A DNA stretch of 64,000 nucleotides, from the NCBI GenBank assembly GCA_022360095.1, contig JAKSDK010001806.1, forward strand, positions 186,001 to 250,000, in the 5' to 3' direction. Positions 27,221-35,785 of this stretch are shown one piece after another. Numbering within the stretch: position 1 is the first letter of the stretch; each line of letters begins with the position of its first letter. Made by a program: the position numbers and the translations under genes. This DNA is from Phycisphaerales bacterium (GTDB lineage: Bacteria > Planctomycetota > Phycisphaerae > UBA1845 > UTPLA1). The notes under the pieces are model-generated. The model was given only the letters and a program-made list of their open reading frames with translations, was not told the DNA's origin and ran no database searches.

Positions 27221-27754
27221 TCACGGACCAGAACCAGGTCCTCGCGCTTCATCGAGAAAGAGGACCATGAGATCTTCGTCGTGGTATTTATCTTCAATTT
27301 TGAGGGCCTTCGGCGCTTTTCCGTACGCGACAAAGCCCATAGATTCGTAAAGACGTTTGGCGGCCTGGTTGGTGCTGGTGACCGCGATGTGAATTTGCTC
27401 CAGTCCGTCAACCCGTCCAACTCTTGCAATCAACTCTTGACAGATTTTTCTTGCAATGCCCTGGCCCCGTTCTTCCTGTTTTACGAACACCCCCCAGACG
27501 TGACCTCGATGACGAAGTTTCCGCGAACTCTCTCGATAGAATCCGCCGGTTCCCACCATCTTCGAATTCACGAACGCACCGATGATAAAGTTGTCCTCAT
27601 CGGTCTGGATTCGGTTTGCAAAATCACGGAGCGACGACCGCTTGTTTTGTTCGTAGTCGGATGAGAACGCCTCGGGAGCACTCTCGAGCATCTCCAACCT
27701 GATCTCACGATAAGATTCAGCGTCAGCTTTTGTTAAAGGGCGGATCGTGATCAC
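27221..27754 (-). CDS. GNAT-family N-acetyltransferase
   Basis: A 177-residue GCN5-type acetyltransferase. It opens ITIRPLTKADAESYREIRLEML and has the acetyl-CoA loop VWGVFVKQEERGQGIARKICQELI (R/Q-x-x-G-x-G/A type) and IHIAVTSTNQAAKRLYESMGFVAYG. The substrate is unknown; small-molecule or protein N-termini are both possible. It lies directly upstream of selD on the same strand with a 25-base gap, so the two may be co-transcribed; the link to selenium is probably incidental. Confidence 0.88.
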   Translation of the reverse strand: MITIRPLTKADAESYREIRLEMLESAPEAFSSDYEQNKRSSLRDFANRIQTDEDNFIIGAFVNSKMVGTGGFYRESSRKLRHRGHVWGVFVKQEERGQGIARKICQELIARVGRVDGLEQIHIAVTSTNQAAKRLYESMGFVAYGKAPKALKIEDKYHDEDLMVLFLDEARGPGSGP

Positions 27755-27937
27755 GATGTGTTCGCCGGCGTCTTTATGAGGCCTCAGTCAAACTGCACTT
27801 TGAATCGTAGTCGTTTGTGGACAGGGATCAACACCCCACAGGCATATCTGTGCGATTGAGCAAAGATTCTGCACCTCGGTGCAAGTTCCTTTTTCTGTTA
27901 CAATGACCTCGATTCAATTTGCTTTTAAGGAGGGACC

Positions 27938-28525
27938 ATGTTCCAGCCCATGCGTATGTTTCCAATGATCCTTTGCGTCGCCCTCACAGCCACCACGAGT
28001 TGCCAGACACTTGAGACGGCGACATTTTCGCTTCCCGGGACGACCACGACGATCATCCTTGTGCGTCATTGTGAACGAGACCCCGGTCTGGACCCGCCGC
28101 TCAATGCGGAAGGGCTGGTGCGACGGATCGCGCTGTTGAACACGCTTTCCGAAAACGGCGTGACCGCCATCTACGCTTCAGATCTTCTCAGGAATCGGCA
28201 ATCCGTCGAACTATTGGAGACGGAACTCGGCATCGCCGCGACCCTGATCGGAGCATTGGACCTTGCGGATACCAAGGCGCTCGCCAACCGTTTGGTGGAC
28301 GAATGGCTCCGTGATCATGCGGGTGGTGTCGTGCTCTGGTGCGGCAACACCGGCCCGGTCATCCAGGACGTTCAGGGCGGAAACATGGAGGAAATCTACC
28401 GCCGCCTTGGCGGCACCGGTCGGGCACCAAACCGCTATCAGGATTTGTACATCGTCGTCGTCTCGGAAACAGGCGATGCTCGATTCATCAAGACGGAATA
28501 CGGCGGCACCAGCAGCTTGGATTAG
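27938..28525 (+). CDS. Histidine-phosphatase-superfamily lipoprotein
   Basis: A 195-residue protein with a lipoprotein signal (ILCVALTATTSC) and a phosphoglycerate-mutase-like domain. The catalytic RHC motif is in TTIILVRHCERDPGLDPPLNAEGLVR (family RHG/RHC variant), followed by AIYASDLLRNRQSVELLE. The second catalytic His would be expected near GVVLWCGNTGPVIQD, where HG/HS is replaced by CGNT, so full activity is uncertain. AAGGAGG precedes the ATG. It is located in the envelope if the signal is used. It is transcribed alone; the next gene is convergent. Confidence 0.75.
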   Translation: MFQPMRMFPMILCVALTATTSCQTLETATFSLPGTTTTIILVRHCERDPGLDPPLNAEGLVRRIALLNTLSENGVTAIYASDLLRNRQSVELLETELGIAATLIGALDLADTKALANRLVDEWLRDHAGGVVLWCGNTGPVIQDVQGGNMEEIYRRLGGTGRAPNRYQDLYIVVVSETGDARFIKTEYGGTSSLD

Positions 28526-28552
28526 CCGGGGTCGGTATTTCAAAAGATCGTG

Positions 28553-28897
28553 TCAACAACGCCGCTTCGCCGGCGGGGTCAATGCCCCGAGGATCGAATC
28601 ACTTCGCCGAATCCTGTTCAGCAGATAGACCACTGTTGTCAGGTTTCCGAAACACAATAACAAGACGATCCATCCCAATGTCCGCCACCACCGTTGCTCC
28701 ATCACGGCGATCCACGCTGCGACAACGATCAATCCGACCGACAAGTCAACCAGGGTGACCAAACCCCATGGTGATCGGGCGATCGATTGCAGTTCCGTCC
28801 ACAGGCTGGATTGCATCCCGGCCCAGACGAACAGGCTGATCAAAGCGATACCCGTCGCCGAAAGCACGACCATGATTGGAGTCTTTGATTCTGCCAT
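28553..28897 (-). CDS. Small membrane protein resembling DUF1475/DUF2834
   Basis: A 114-residue protein with three membrane segments: IMVVLSATGIALISLFVWAG, PWGLVTLVDLSVGLIVVAAW, and TLGWIVLLLCFGNLTTVVYL. The middle TLVDL and the W-x-x-L-x(4)-C-x-G-N pattern recall the DUF1475/DUF2834 families, which have no known function. It is divergent from the lipocalin gene by about 250 bases. Confidence 0.65.
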   Translation of the reverse strand: MAESKTPIMVVLSATGIALISLFVWAGMQSSLWTELQSIARSPWGLVTLVDLSVGLIVVAAWIAVMEQRWWRTLGWIVLLLCFGNLTTVVYLLNRIRRSDSILGALTPPAKRRC

Positions 28898-29145
28898 TAC
28901 ACGTACTTTCGAGCTTTCGGCTCCAACGGATGCAGATCATCGGAAATTCCGCTCTGCCGTCGAATCCGGCATAAGAGATCCGAATAACGACCGAAAGGCG
29001 AAAAAACGTTTCGGATCGCTCTGAATCCAAAGACAGCCAGTTTTCGAAGTCATGAAGGGAGTTTGTCGCAACGGGTTCGCCTGCATCTTCGGATCCGCGC
29101 GCCTGGTGTCGAAGTGTTCACGATTCATGGAGCAACGGTCAAACG

Positions 29146-29832
29146 ATGCAAAAACCAAGACGCGCCGCCTTTCTTGCGATCGTTATAATCGTAGCCGCTG
29201 CCACGGTCTCCTGCGCGTTGTGCGACAGTTCACAGGAGCGTCGCTCCGCGCAGGTTCCAAGTCGAGTGATACCGAATCGTCCGTCTGTCCATGAGGCCCA
29301 TGTTGTGTCAAATGATCCCAATCGCAGCCCGACATTCATGACCGAAGATGACCGCAGCAACGAGCCAGGCACCTTGTGGACGGTGTCCAGCGTCGATCTC
29401 GAACGTTATATGGGGCGCTGGTATGAGATCGGACGATTTCCCAATCCCTATCAAAAGGGCATTGTCGGCGTCATCGCCGAATACGAGTTGCAGGATGACG
29501 GGGAGATTCTGGTGCGCAACTACGGTAGATCCGGTTCACTCGACGCTGAGTTGACCGTCTCGAAGGCGAAGGCCTGGGTGGCAGACAAGTCCACAAACGC
29601 CAAGTGGTTTGTGCAGTTCATTTGGCCCTTCAAGGCTGATTACTGGATCATCGACCTTGACCAATCATATCAATATGCGGTTGTCGGCCAGCCCGATCGT
29701 CAGCGCCTTTGGATTTTGTCGAGGCAGCCGACGATTGCCGAAGCGACGCTGAATCAAATTTATCGACGTCTGCATGCCAACGGTTACGACACATCCCGCA
29801 TCGAATTGACACCGCAGCGCCGCGCTGACTGA
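29146..29832 (+). CDS. Lipocalin-family lipoprotein (Blc-like)
   Basis: A 228-residue lipoprotein: signal AAFLAIVIIVAAATVSC, then a Ser/Pro/Asn-rich linker of about 60 residues, then a bacterial lipocalin domain with the GXW signature in VDLERYMGRWYEIGRFPNPYQKG, followed by VIAEYELQDDGEILVRNYGR and WFVQFIWPFKADYWIIDLDQSYQYAVVGQPDRQRLWILSR. It ends with the helix TLNQIYRRLHANGYDTSRI. Bacterial lipocalins bind membrane lipids or lysophospholipids in the outer membrane; the role here is inferred from the family. The linker is longer than in E. coli Blc. Confidence 0.9.
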   Translation: MQKPRRAAFLAIVIIVAAATVSCALCDSSQERRSAQVPSRVIPNRPSVHEAHVVSNDPNRSPTFMTEDDRSNEPGTLWTVSSVDLERYMGRWYEIGRFPNPYQKGIVGVIAEYELQDDGEILVRNYGRSGSLDAELTVSKAKAWVADKSTNAKWFVQFIWPFKADYWIIDLDQSYQYAVVGQPDRQRLWILSRQPTIAEATLNQIYRRLHANGYDTSRIELTPQRRAD

Positions 29833-30327
29833 TCGACCCCAACCGCGTTCTGTCCCCTGCGCGACTCGACCCCTAAAAGACCGTCCGCCAGACGACGAAT
29901 GAAGATCGAGGTCAATGATCTGTAGATTGGCAGTGCTGCGACCGCAGGTTTCATTGATCAAGTTTCGTTCTACGATTCGCAGGCAACCCAATCAGTCGCG
30001 AAAAAGGACAAAAGACTGAATTTGAGCATCAGTGATGCAATCCGTGTCCTGGGATTGGGGGGCTTGCAAGTGTGCTTTTCCATCGACTTCATGGGTCCCA
30101 TGTCTCCCTGTGAGGCCCAGAAATTCGGCGGATCGCAGCGGCGGCGCTGATCTCGTCATAAGTGATTGCATGGGGCGAATTTAACGTCTGAGAAAAAGGC
30201 GCGATCACAACCTCGTGATCGCTTCTCAGGCAGGAATCCGGCAAAAAGGTTGAGCGTTTGCGTAACGATTCGCGTCTTAGATTCTAGTGGTGGTGTCGTA
30301 CCTTGGGCATGGAGAAGGGAACTCGCA
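29833..30327. other. About 500 bases without a confident gene; contains a long stem-loop
   Basis: The frame of the next gene is open back to 30166, but no start there looks natural. At 30188-30229 a stem-loop is evident: CTGAGAA (30188-30194) pairs with TTCTCAG (30223-30229), and inside it GCGATCAC (30201-30208) pairs with GTGATCGC (30215-30222) around AACCTC, leaving six extra bases on the left arm. There is no U-tract, so this is more likely a leader structure or small-RNA element than a terminator. Nothing else is recognised. Confidence 0.45.
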
Positions 30328-31578
30328 ATGAACGAACGTGAGCGTCAATGGTGGTACAAAGGGCAAAGTCCCGATGTGCTCCAGCAGTTTTATGTCGCGC
30401 TCTGGACCGAATTCTTGAGACTCAAGGGGGATGACTCCGACAAGGACGAGCCCGGAGAAGCGAAGAAGGATCGTGCCGCTGCTCGCACAATTCAGAGCCA
30501 GATCGAAGATCTGCTGGGCGATTTGGCGAACCGTGAATGGTGGACAAAGAATCCAAGCGACCTGCTGCAGCAGGGAGCCATGAGTTGGCGGGCGGCTTAT
30601 ACCGCAGAGCGTCTGCTGGTTAACTTGTACGACGACTCAACAGCGAATGTAGAACTCGTCCGGCGACTGGCTGAAGCCAGGAATATCGTGCATTCGGACC
30701 GACTTACGGCTTACGGCGCCGAGCGGGATAAGCTGGACTCACTTCCGCAAAAGCAAGCACTCCTGAATCGTCTAATCGACGATCTCCAATGGCGATACAC
30801 CGTTCGAGTCGAGATACGATTGCTTGGTATCGCTGCTCGCCGAAAGACGAGCGCGATATTGGCACTTGGTGTCCTCTTGTTCACGGCCACACTCGTCATG
30901 TGGATATCATCGACCTCCTCCATGCTGTTGGACCTTGCTGTCGCCAGCTCGGCAGGCTTCTTGGCAGCGGCCTTCAGCGCAATGATTTCCGTTAATCGAC
31001 GTTTGCTTCAATGCACTTTAGAGGAAGCCAAACTACTCAAACGCTGGATATACATCATCGTGCGCGCTTTGATCGGTGTCGTCGCCGCCGCGATACTCTT
31101 TTTTTTCCTGCAATCGGGTTTGTTTGTCGCTCCCATCCTTCCCGAGTTCAGATGCGGGGTGAGCACGTGGGAGTTGGGTTCACGCGTCAAATATGTCGTT
31201 TCCCGCTACTACAACGACGTCGGTGATGGCGTCGTGTCGCGTGCGACCGGTGACTTTGTTTCAGGATTTGTCAATGATCACACCGTTGCAAATGAATTTG
31301 TCGAATCTGAGGCCTTGAAGCTGGCGGGACTGCTGCAGCGACAGCTGCCGGAAAAAAAGGCAGGAACGAAATCCGAAGACTTTCCGCAGGCGGTCGTCGA
31401 TGAGTGTTTCGCATACTACCGTATGCTGCCGTTGAAGATTGACTCAAAGGGCCTCGCCCTTGTGATCGTTTGGTCCTTTGTGGCCGGCTTCTCGGAACAG
31501 TTTGTTCCAAGTATTCTCCGTCGCAGAGCCGAGCAATCGCAAGCAGGACAGGCGCGTCCGGGCGGCGCGGCATCATAG
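30328..31578 (+). CDS. Membrane protein of unknown function
   Basis: A 416-residue protein starting MNERERQWWYKGQSPDVLQQ at ATG 30328. The N-terminal soluble region (about 1-185) is helical, charged and Trp-rich (NREWWTKNPSDLLQQGAM). Then come membrane segments ILALGVLLFTATLVMWISS, LAVASSAGFLAAAFSAMISV, IIVRALIGVVAAAILFFFLQ, and a last one near the C-terminus (LVIVWSFVAGFSEQFVPSIL). The final feature, a membrane helix ending GFSEQFVPxxL, recurs in several uncharacterised bacterial membrane proteins. No catalytic motif is visible. The longer frame to 30166 is not favoured because the coding character weakens and a stem-loop lies in it. Confidence 0.7.
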   Translation: MNERERQWWYKGQSPDVLQQFYVALWTEFLRLKGDDSDKDEPGEAKKDRAAARTIQSQIEDLLGDLANREWWTKNPSDLLQQGAMSWRAAYTAERLLVNLYDDSTANVELVRRLAEARNIVHSDRLTAYGAERDKLDSLPQKQALLNRLIDDLQWRYTVRVEIRLLGIAARRKTSAILALGVLLFTATLVMWISSTSSMLLDLAVASSAGFLAAAFSAMISVNRRLLQCTLEEAKLLKRWIYIIVRALIGVVAAAILFFFLQSGLFVAPILPEFRCGVSTWELGSRVKYVVSRYYNDVGDGVVSRATGDFVSGFVNDHTVANEFVESEALKLAGLLQRQLPEKKAGTKSEDFPQAVVDECFAYYRMLPLKIDSKGLALVIVWSFVAGFSEQFVPSILRRRAEQSQAGQARPGGAAS

Positions 31579-31624
31579 GTGGTTCTGGAGTTCAAAAAGA
31601 TTGCGCTGAGTTCGACCGCGCGCG

Positions 31625-32791
31625 TTACGAAATCATCAAGCGTATCATCCAAAAACTAGCGGCCATCAGCGCAAGCGTTGACAGCAGCCCCGTGACCACG
31701 GCACGGCCGCTGACACCCACGAGGAGACGGATATTGACTTCCAGGCCGATGGCGGCCATGGCCAGCGTGAGCAACAATTTTCCGGCGCCGGTCATTGCGC
31801 TCTGGAGACTCACTTGCGAGGCGCCGCGACCGAGAAACTCCATCGGTTCGAATTGAAGCGTCGGAATCAGCCCGAGAGTGCTCATCGTCGCCATCAACAC
31901 GAAGCCCCAGACAAACCAGGGGACCAGACGAGCATAACGAACGATAAAGCGGCTTCCGCCTTTTTCCGGGACTGCGTGATGCCGGGCATATATCAGCGCG
32001 AGCACGAAGACGAGCGGAGCGAGCAGAGCGACGCGCATAAGCTTGACCAACGTGGCAAGCGTGCCGGCGTCCGCGCTATAGGCGAAGCCGGCCGCCACGA
32101 CCTGCGGCACGGCGTGAATCGATGTGCCGGCCCAAACCCCGAAACCTTCATCGCCAAGGCCCAGGGTTCCAGCCAACATCGGACATGCAAGCATGGCAAG
32201 CAGGCCGAAAAGATTCACCGTGCCGATCGACAACACCAAGTCTTCGTCCTCGGCCTCGATCAGCGGCGCTACGGCCACGATCGCACTGTTCCCGCAAATG
32301 CCCGTGCCGGCGCCGATCAGCATGGCGACTTTGTGTCCCAGACCGAGAGCACGGCCGAGATAATACGCGGTGGCGATCGCAATCGTCATGCAAAGAACGA
32401 TGACGCAAAAGGCGGGGAGTCCGATCTCGGCCATGTGTTTCAGATTCAAACCTGCGCCGGTCAGGACAATCGCGAGAGGGATGATCCGTTTGATGATCCG
32501 GTTGCAACCGGCCACAATCGACTCAGGCAGCGGCAACAGGTTTCGAACCGCCAGACCAACGGCAATTGCGAGAATCGCTGCGCTGATCGGAATCCAAGTC
32601 CTAATCCCATAAGCCAGCCCATAAGCCGAAGCGGCGACGACACCGGCAAGCAGATAGCCCGGCCAGCGCTCGCCCAATAGGGAAGGCCTGGGCTCGACCG
32701 TCCGGGTTTCGACGATCGGCTCATAAGTCCCCTCCATGCAGGCCAGCGAGGCCAAGGCGTCGGCGCTAAGTGAATCGAGCGAGCTTCTCAC
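31625..32791 (-). CDS. YeiH/UPF0324-family inner-membrane exporter
   Basis: A 388-residue polytopic protein of the UPF0324 (YeiH, putative sulfate/sulfite exporter) family. About ten membrane helices are visible. Signature stretches are AIVLTGAGLNLKHMAEIGLPA, MLIGAGTGICGNSAIVAVAPLI, TVNLFGLLAMLACPMLAG and GVWAGTSIHAVPQVVAAGFAY. It is likely to move an inorganic sulfur oxyanion out of the cell. It starts 22 bases after the stop of the cysteine dioxygenase gene, on the same strand, which fits disposal of sulfite/sulfate formed from cysteine. GTG 32791 follows GGGAG; ATG 32737 is an alternative. Confidence 0.85.
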   Translation of the reverse strand: MRSSLDSLSADALASLACMEGTYEPIVETRTVEPRPSLLGERWPGYLLAGVVAASAYGLAYGIRTWIPISAAILAIAVGLAVRNLLPLPESIVAGCNRIIKRIIPLAIVLTGAGLNLKHMAEIGLPAFCVIVLCMTIAIATAYYLGRALGLGHKVAMLIGAGTGICGNSAIVAVAPLIEAEDEDLVLSIGTVNLFGLLAMLACPMLAGTLGLGDEGFGVWAGTSIHAVPQVVAAGFAYSADAGTLATLVKLMRVALLAPLVFVLALIYARHHAVPEKGGSRFIVRYARLVPWFVWGFVLMATMSTLGLIPTLQFEPMEFLGRGASQVSLQSAMTGAGKLLLTLAMAAIGLEVNIRLLVGVSGRAVVTGLLSTLALMAASFWMIRLMIS

Positions 32792-32812
32792 AACGATTCT
32801 CCCGCCGCAGTC

Positions 32813-33364
32813 CTAAATCCCGCACCCGTGAATATGTTCTGTAATCACCGGACGGAACTCGCCCACGGAGCCGTCGATCAGAGAAAAGGTGTCCATCCGT
32901 AACAACGGTGGTGAGTAAATGTGAAGTGTCACAAGATCGTGACCGTGCGCCTGCAGGTTTGAAACCTGGTGCGTATCCGAATCCTGGGAGGCCGACACTT
33001 GCCCGCATGCAAGGTCGGTCGATGCCACGGCCTTGAGGAATCCGCTGGGCGTCTGCTCGAACGTGGTTTCCGTGCAGACGCCGCTCAGGACGCGCACGCC
33101 GCAGGTCGAGCCAGCGTGATTGTGGATCGGGCTCCGCTGCCCGCTTCGCCAACAAAGCACCAGTAAGTGATACCACGGCCCTTCACGGACGAGATTCCTG
33201 GCGTACTGTTCATCAGAGAACTGTGCATAATCCGCGACGGTATCGAGCGTGATGTCGAGGGCCGCGAGTTTTTCCAGCAGATCCGGGACGGTGGCCCGTT
33301 CCGTCAATCCGTCAAGATAATCGATCAGTTCTCTAGGACGAATCGTGCGTGCTTTGGTCGTCAT
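32813..33364 (-). CDS. Cysteine dioxygenase type I
   Basis: A 183-residue cupin that would oxidise cysteine to cysteine sulfinate with Fe(II) and O2. The metal site is in SPIHNHAGSTCGVRVLSG (HxH plus the Cys of the Cys-Tyr cofactor) and the third His is in DSDTHQVSNL. IYSPPLLRMDTFSLIDG supplies the usual C-terminal strands. Length fits bacterial enzymes (about 180-200). It starts at ATG 33364; the open frame to 33439 runs into a poorly coding stretch. It is the first gene of a two-gene operon with a YeiH-type exporter. Confidence 0.88.
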   Translation of the reverse strand: MTTKARTIRPRELIDYLDGLTERATVPDLLEKLAALDITLDTVADYAQFSDEQYARNLVREGPWYHLLVLCWRSGQRSPIHNHAGSTCGVRVLSGVCTETTFEQTPSGFLKAVASTDLACGQVSASQDSDTHQVSNLQAHGHDLVTLHIYSPPLLRMDTFSLIDGSVGEFRPVITEHIHGCGI

Positions 33365-33486
33365 CGTACAAATCCTATCGCGAGGACGGCCGAGGGGCCG
33401 TGCCATAGACCATTTTAGTCTCCCTATCGCTAATCGCATCGACGATGACTGTCAAGCATGGCCAGCACGTGACGTCCCGGGGTAAT

Positions 33487-33687
33487 GGTTCACTCTGATA
33501 TTAGCCCCGGCGTTCACACCGGGGGAAAGAAGCAAAAAACAAAAGGCCCGTTTACGGGCCTTTCCCGCCGTCGTCGCCCGGTCAGATTCCGGAGAGTACA
33601 GCGAGAAGGCCCGTCAACGGGCCTGAATAAATCGTGACGACCGAATCCCCCCCGGCGTGAACGCCGGGGCTAATATCAAAGTGAACC
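33487..33687. repeat. REP/BIME-like palindromic element
   Basis: Two near-identical 39-41-base units lie in opposite orientation at 33487-33525 and 33647-33687 (ATTAGCCCCGGCG core, with CCGGGG palindrome and outer GGTTCACT). Between them are two GC-rich hairpins that share AGGCCCG/CGGGCCT, at 33542-33563 and 33607-33624. The layout (paired, inverted, palindrome-containing short repeats between genes) is that of a bacterial interspersed mosaic element of REP units, typically mobilised by a REP-associated Y1 transposase; none is in the window. Confidence 0.7.
33542..33563. terminator. Bidirectional-looking hairpin within the repeat element
   Basis: AAAGGCCCG-TTTA-CGGGCCTTT is a perfect 9-bp stem, with A and T tracts at its ends. 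On the minus strand it lies 210 bases past the sigma-factor stop and before the cysteine dioxygenase gene, so it could end the sigma-factor transcript. Confidence 0.5.
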
Positions 33688-33772
33688 ACGACTCGTCCCA
33701 GGAAGCCCCCCTTACGACGGGGCATGTCGAATAACCATGACGTCACCTGGAAGTGAACGGTGGTGAATAGGG

Positions 33773-34762
33773 TTATGCCGCGAGAAAGTCGTCCTGAAGC
33801 TTATCTCGCAGCTTTGCCAGGGCACGGTTTTGAATCTGCCTGACGCGTTCTTTCGTGACGCCGATGAGCAGGCCGACCTGCTCCAACGTCTTGGGGCCTT
33901 CCGCCTCCTGTCCTTCAACCTGCCCGAGGGCAAACCGTGCCTGAATGACCTTGACTTCGACCTCATTCAACGACGCGCTGTTTTTTTGGATGATTCCACG
34001 GAGCTCCGCCACGCAATCCGCTTCGTGATTCAACCTCTGCTGCTCAACGAAGTCGTCGCGTTCCAGGGCCGGATCAAACTCGACGGGGAACCTCCCGCGA
34101 TATCGGCCGATTCGCATGGCCACGCGGCTGAAGCTCTTGAGAATCGCTCGACAGGCGTACGTGCTGAATTTGAAGCCGCGGCTGCAGTCGAATTTGTCCA
34201 CACTGCGCAAAAGTGCCATATTGCCTTCGCTGATCAGTTCCGCAAAGTCGATATTGCCCAGCTTGGTTCGCTTGGCCATCGCCAGAACCAAAGGCACGTT
34301 GGCTTGCACGATCTCACAACGCGTCTTTTCGACCCTTGCGCGCCACCAGACAAGTTCTCGCGTCGCCTGGACCGTGAGTCGTTTGCCTTGAAACTGATCC
34401 AGGATCTTCGAAATGCGATAGCGGGCGTAATTCAAACGCAAGAACAGAGTTTGCTCCTCACTCGCGGTCAGGGTGGGCAACGACGAGGCCCAGGCCGTGG
34501 CCGGCTGCTTCTTGACGACGGCCGCGTTACACCAGGGGCGAAGTGATCCGCTTATCGCAAATTCGCTCTGAAACAATGCTTTCGCAGTTCCGGCTTTGCT
34601 GAAACTCGAGTGGTTGATGAACTCGACGGGTTCGGAGAGGACTCGGTCCAGTCTCTCTCGCTCGGCCTCCGTAAGCTTATTCATCACGGATGCAACCGGC
34701 GTTTTTGCTGTTGGAAGACTTCGGTTTGCTGCGGCCACTGCCTTGGTATTCGCGATTGCCAT
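33773..34762 (-). CDS. Sigma-70 family RNA polymerase sigma factor
   Basis: A 329-residue primary-like sigma factor. Region 1.2/2 runs from about 130: RLNYARYRISKILDQF, VQANVPLVLAMAKRTKLGNIDFAELISEGNMALLRSVDKFDCSRGFKFSTYA (region 2.1-2.4), then a basic stretch IGRYRGRFPVEFDP in place of a normal region 3. Region 4 has LNEVEVKVIQARFAL, TLEQVGLLIGVTKERVRQIQNRALAKLRDKL. The first 110 residues are low-complexity and poorly conserved. It is shorter than RpoD and without a clear region 1.1, so it is probably an alternative, RpoD-like factor of planctomycetes. ATG 34762 is chosen; the frame is open to 34861. Confidence 0.88.
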   Translation of the reverse strand: MAIANTKAVAAANRSLPTAKTPVASVMNKLTEAERERLDRVLSEPVEFINHSSFSKAGTAKALFQSEFAISGSLRPWCNAAVVKKQPATAWASSLPTLTASEEQTLFLRLNYARYRISKILDQFQGKRLTVQATRELVWWRARVEKTRCEIVQANVPLVLAMAKRTKLGNIDFAELISEGNMALLRSVDKFDCSRGFKFSTYACRAILKSFSRVAMRIGRYRGRFPVEFDPALERDDFVEQQRLNHEADCVAELRGIIQKNSASLNEVEVKVIQARFALGQVEGQEAEGPKTLEQVGLLIGVTKERVRQIQNRALAKLRDKLQDDFLAA

Positions 34763-35293
34763 GTCGAGGAACTCCCGCAGCCTCCGAGGGCCGCTTCGGT
34801 GGGCAACTAACGGATGAATTTCGGTGGGAGAGAAGGCCGCGCGGTACCACGTACCGGACACGCGATCAACCGTATCCGTCCTGTTGCCGATGGACGTCGG
34901 AAATCAAACTTCGACCAGGTGGGTGACGACCGCTCAATCGCCCTTCACAATCTAGTCGACCGACTCTGCCAAGAGAGCCGTGCGGGGGGAGACTAAGGCT
35001 GCTTCCATGGTAAACATACCACAAGAAATGGGGGATGCAAATTTGGGTTGAGTAGAAAAACGCTGCGCAAGGCACCCGAGGACTTTGCCATACTATATAA
35101 ATTACTTGCTGACAAAAAGATGTAGCTGTTTTGCGAAGCCATTTTTTTTTGACTTTTTCGTGCACTTTTTTTCAGACCAAGACCGGTAACATCGCTTATC
35201 AGAGATTGGGCAGCAGAAGTGGCAATAATGCCCCATATTGCCCAGGGCCTGGATCAACGTGGGCGTGAAAAAGAACACAGTGGGCAAAACAGC
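34763..35293. other. Intergenic region upstream of the sigma-factor gene
   Basis: About 530 bases without a credible gene. On the minus strand, TTGTCA is followed after 17 bases by TATGGC, and an AT-rich stretch (TTTATATAG) sits in the spacer, so a sigma-70 promoter around 35085-35115 is possible but weak. Runs of A or T at 35142-35150 and 35165-35172 lie past the end of the 35294 gene without a clear stem. Short frames here (for example a Cys-containing one at 35102-35287) show no coding signature. Confidence 0.4.
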
Positions 35294-35773
35294 CTATCGG
35301 TCTGCGGACGTGGTGTCTCTCAAGGACACCGGTGACGCGAGGATTTCCGAAAGCAGAAAGGCCTGGCGTAGGGAGGACGGGGACCGGACCTGCTTTCGAA
35401 TGGCTGAGCGTGTGGAGGATGAGACCCGGCTTCGAGATTTCGCGATGAGGGGTCTGTTTTGAGGCGCGGGGAACGGAGGGCTCGCAGAGGCCGGCGGCTC
35501 CATGACTTGCGGAGCTGCTTTCAAGGCGACCGGCGGGGGGACTGATGTCTTCGGCGCCACCGGGACGGCGATGGGCGCAGCAAGCTGTCGATCCCTCTCA
35601 AGAAGTTCCTCAATGTTGAAATCTACGATTTCCTCTTGAGGCTCCTGTCCCTTCTTTTTCAAGCTGTTGATCACCTGGCCGATCAGGCCGATCACGAACA
35701 TGATGATCAGAGCCGCGAAGGAGAACAAATCCTCCAATGCCAGAATCAAGATGGGATGATGGTCAGGAAGCAA
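35294..35773 (-). CDS. Short membrane-anchored protein with planctomycete-type C-terminal motif
   Basis: A 159-residue protein. One membrane helix near the N-terminus (FAALIIMFVIGLIGQVINSL) is followed by acidic and Pro/Ala-rich low-complexity (IAVPVAPKTSVPPPVALKAA) and a C-terminal segment SLRQAFLLSEILASPVSLRD. That last motif, a helix ending in G/S-P-x-x-L-R, is seen in many short planctomycete proteins of unknown role. It is the last gene of the NfeD-NfeD-FloA operon, 13 bases after floA, so a membrane-organisation accessory role is plausible but unproven. Confidence 0.65.
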   Translation of the reverse strand: MLPDHHPILILALEDLFSFAALIIMFVIGLIGQVINSLKKKGQEPQEEIVDFNIEELLERDRQLAAPIAVPVAPKTSVPPPVALKAAPQVMEPPASASPPFPAPQNRPLIAKSRSRVSSSTRSAIRKQVRSPSSLRQAFLLSEILASPVSLRDTTSADR

Positions 35774-35785
35774 TTCGAGGTTTCC

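Noticed and set aside
31814..32680. 288-codon open frame on the plus strand.
   Set aside because: It is antisense to the YeiH-type exporter and is a highly charged, His/Asp-rich shadow.
35102..35287. 61-codon Cys-containing frame on the minus strand.
   Set aside because: It ends in Lys/Ser runs driven by poly-A/T tracts and has no convincing ribosome site.
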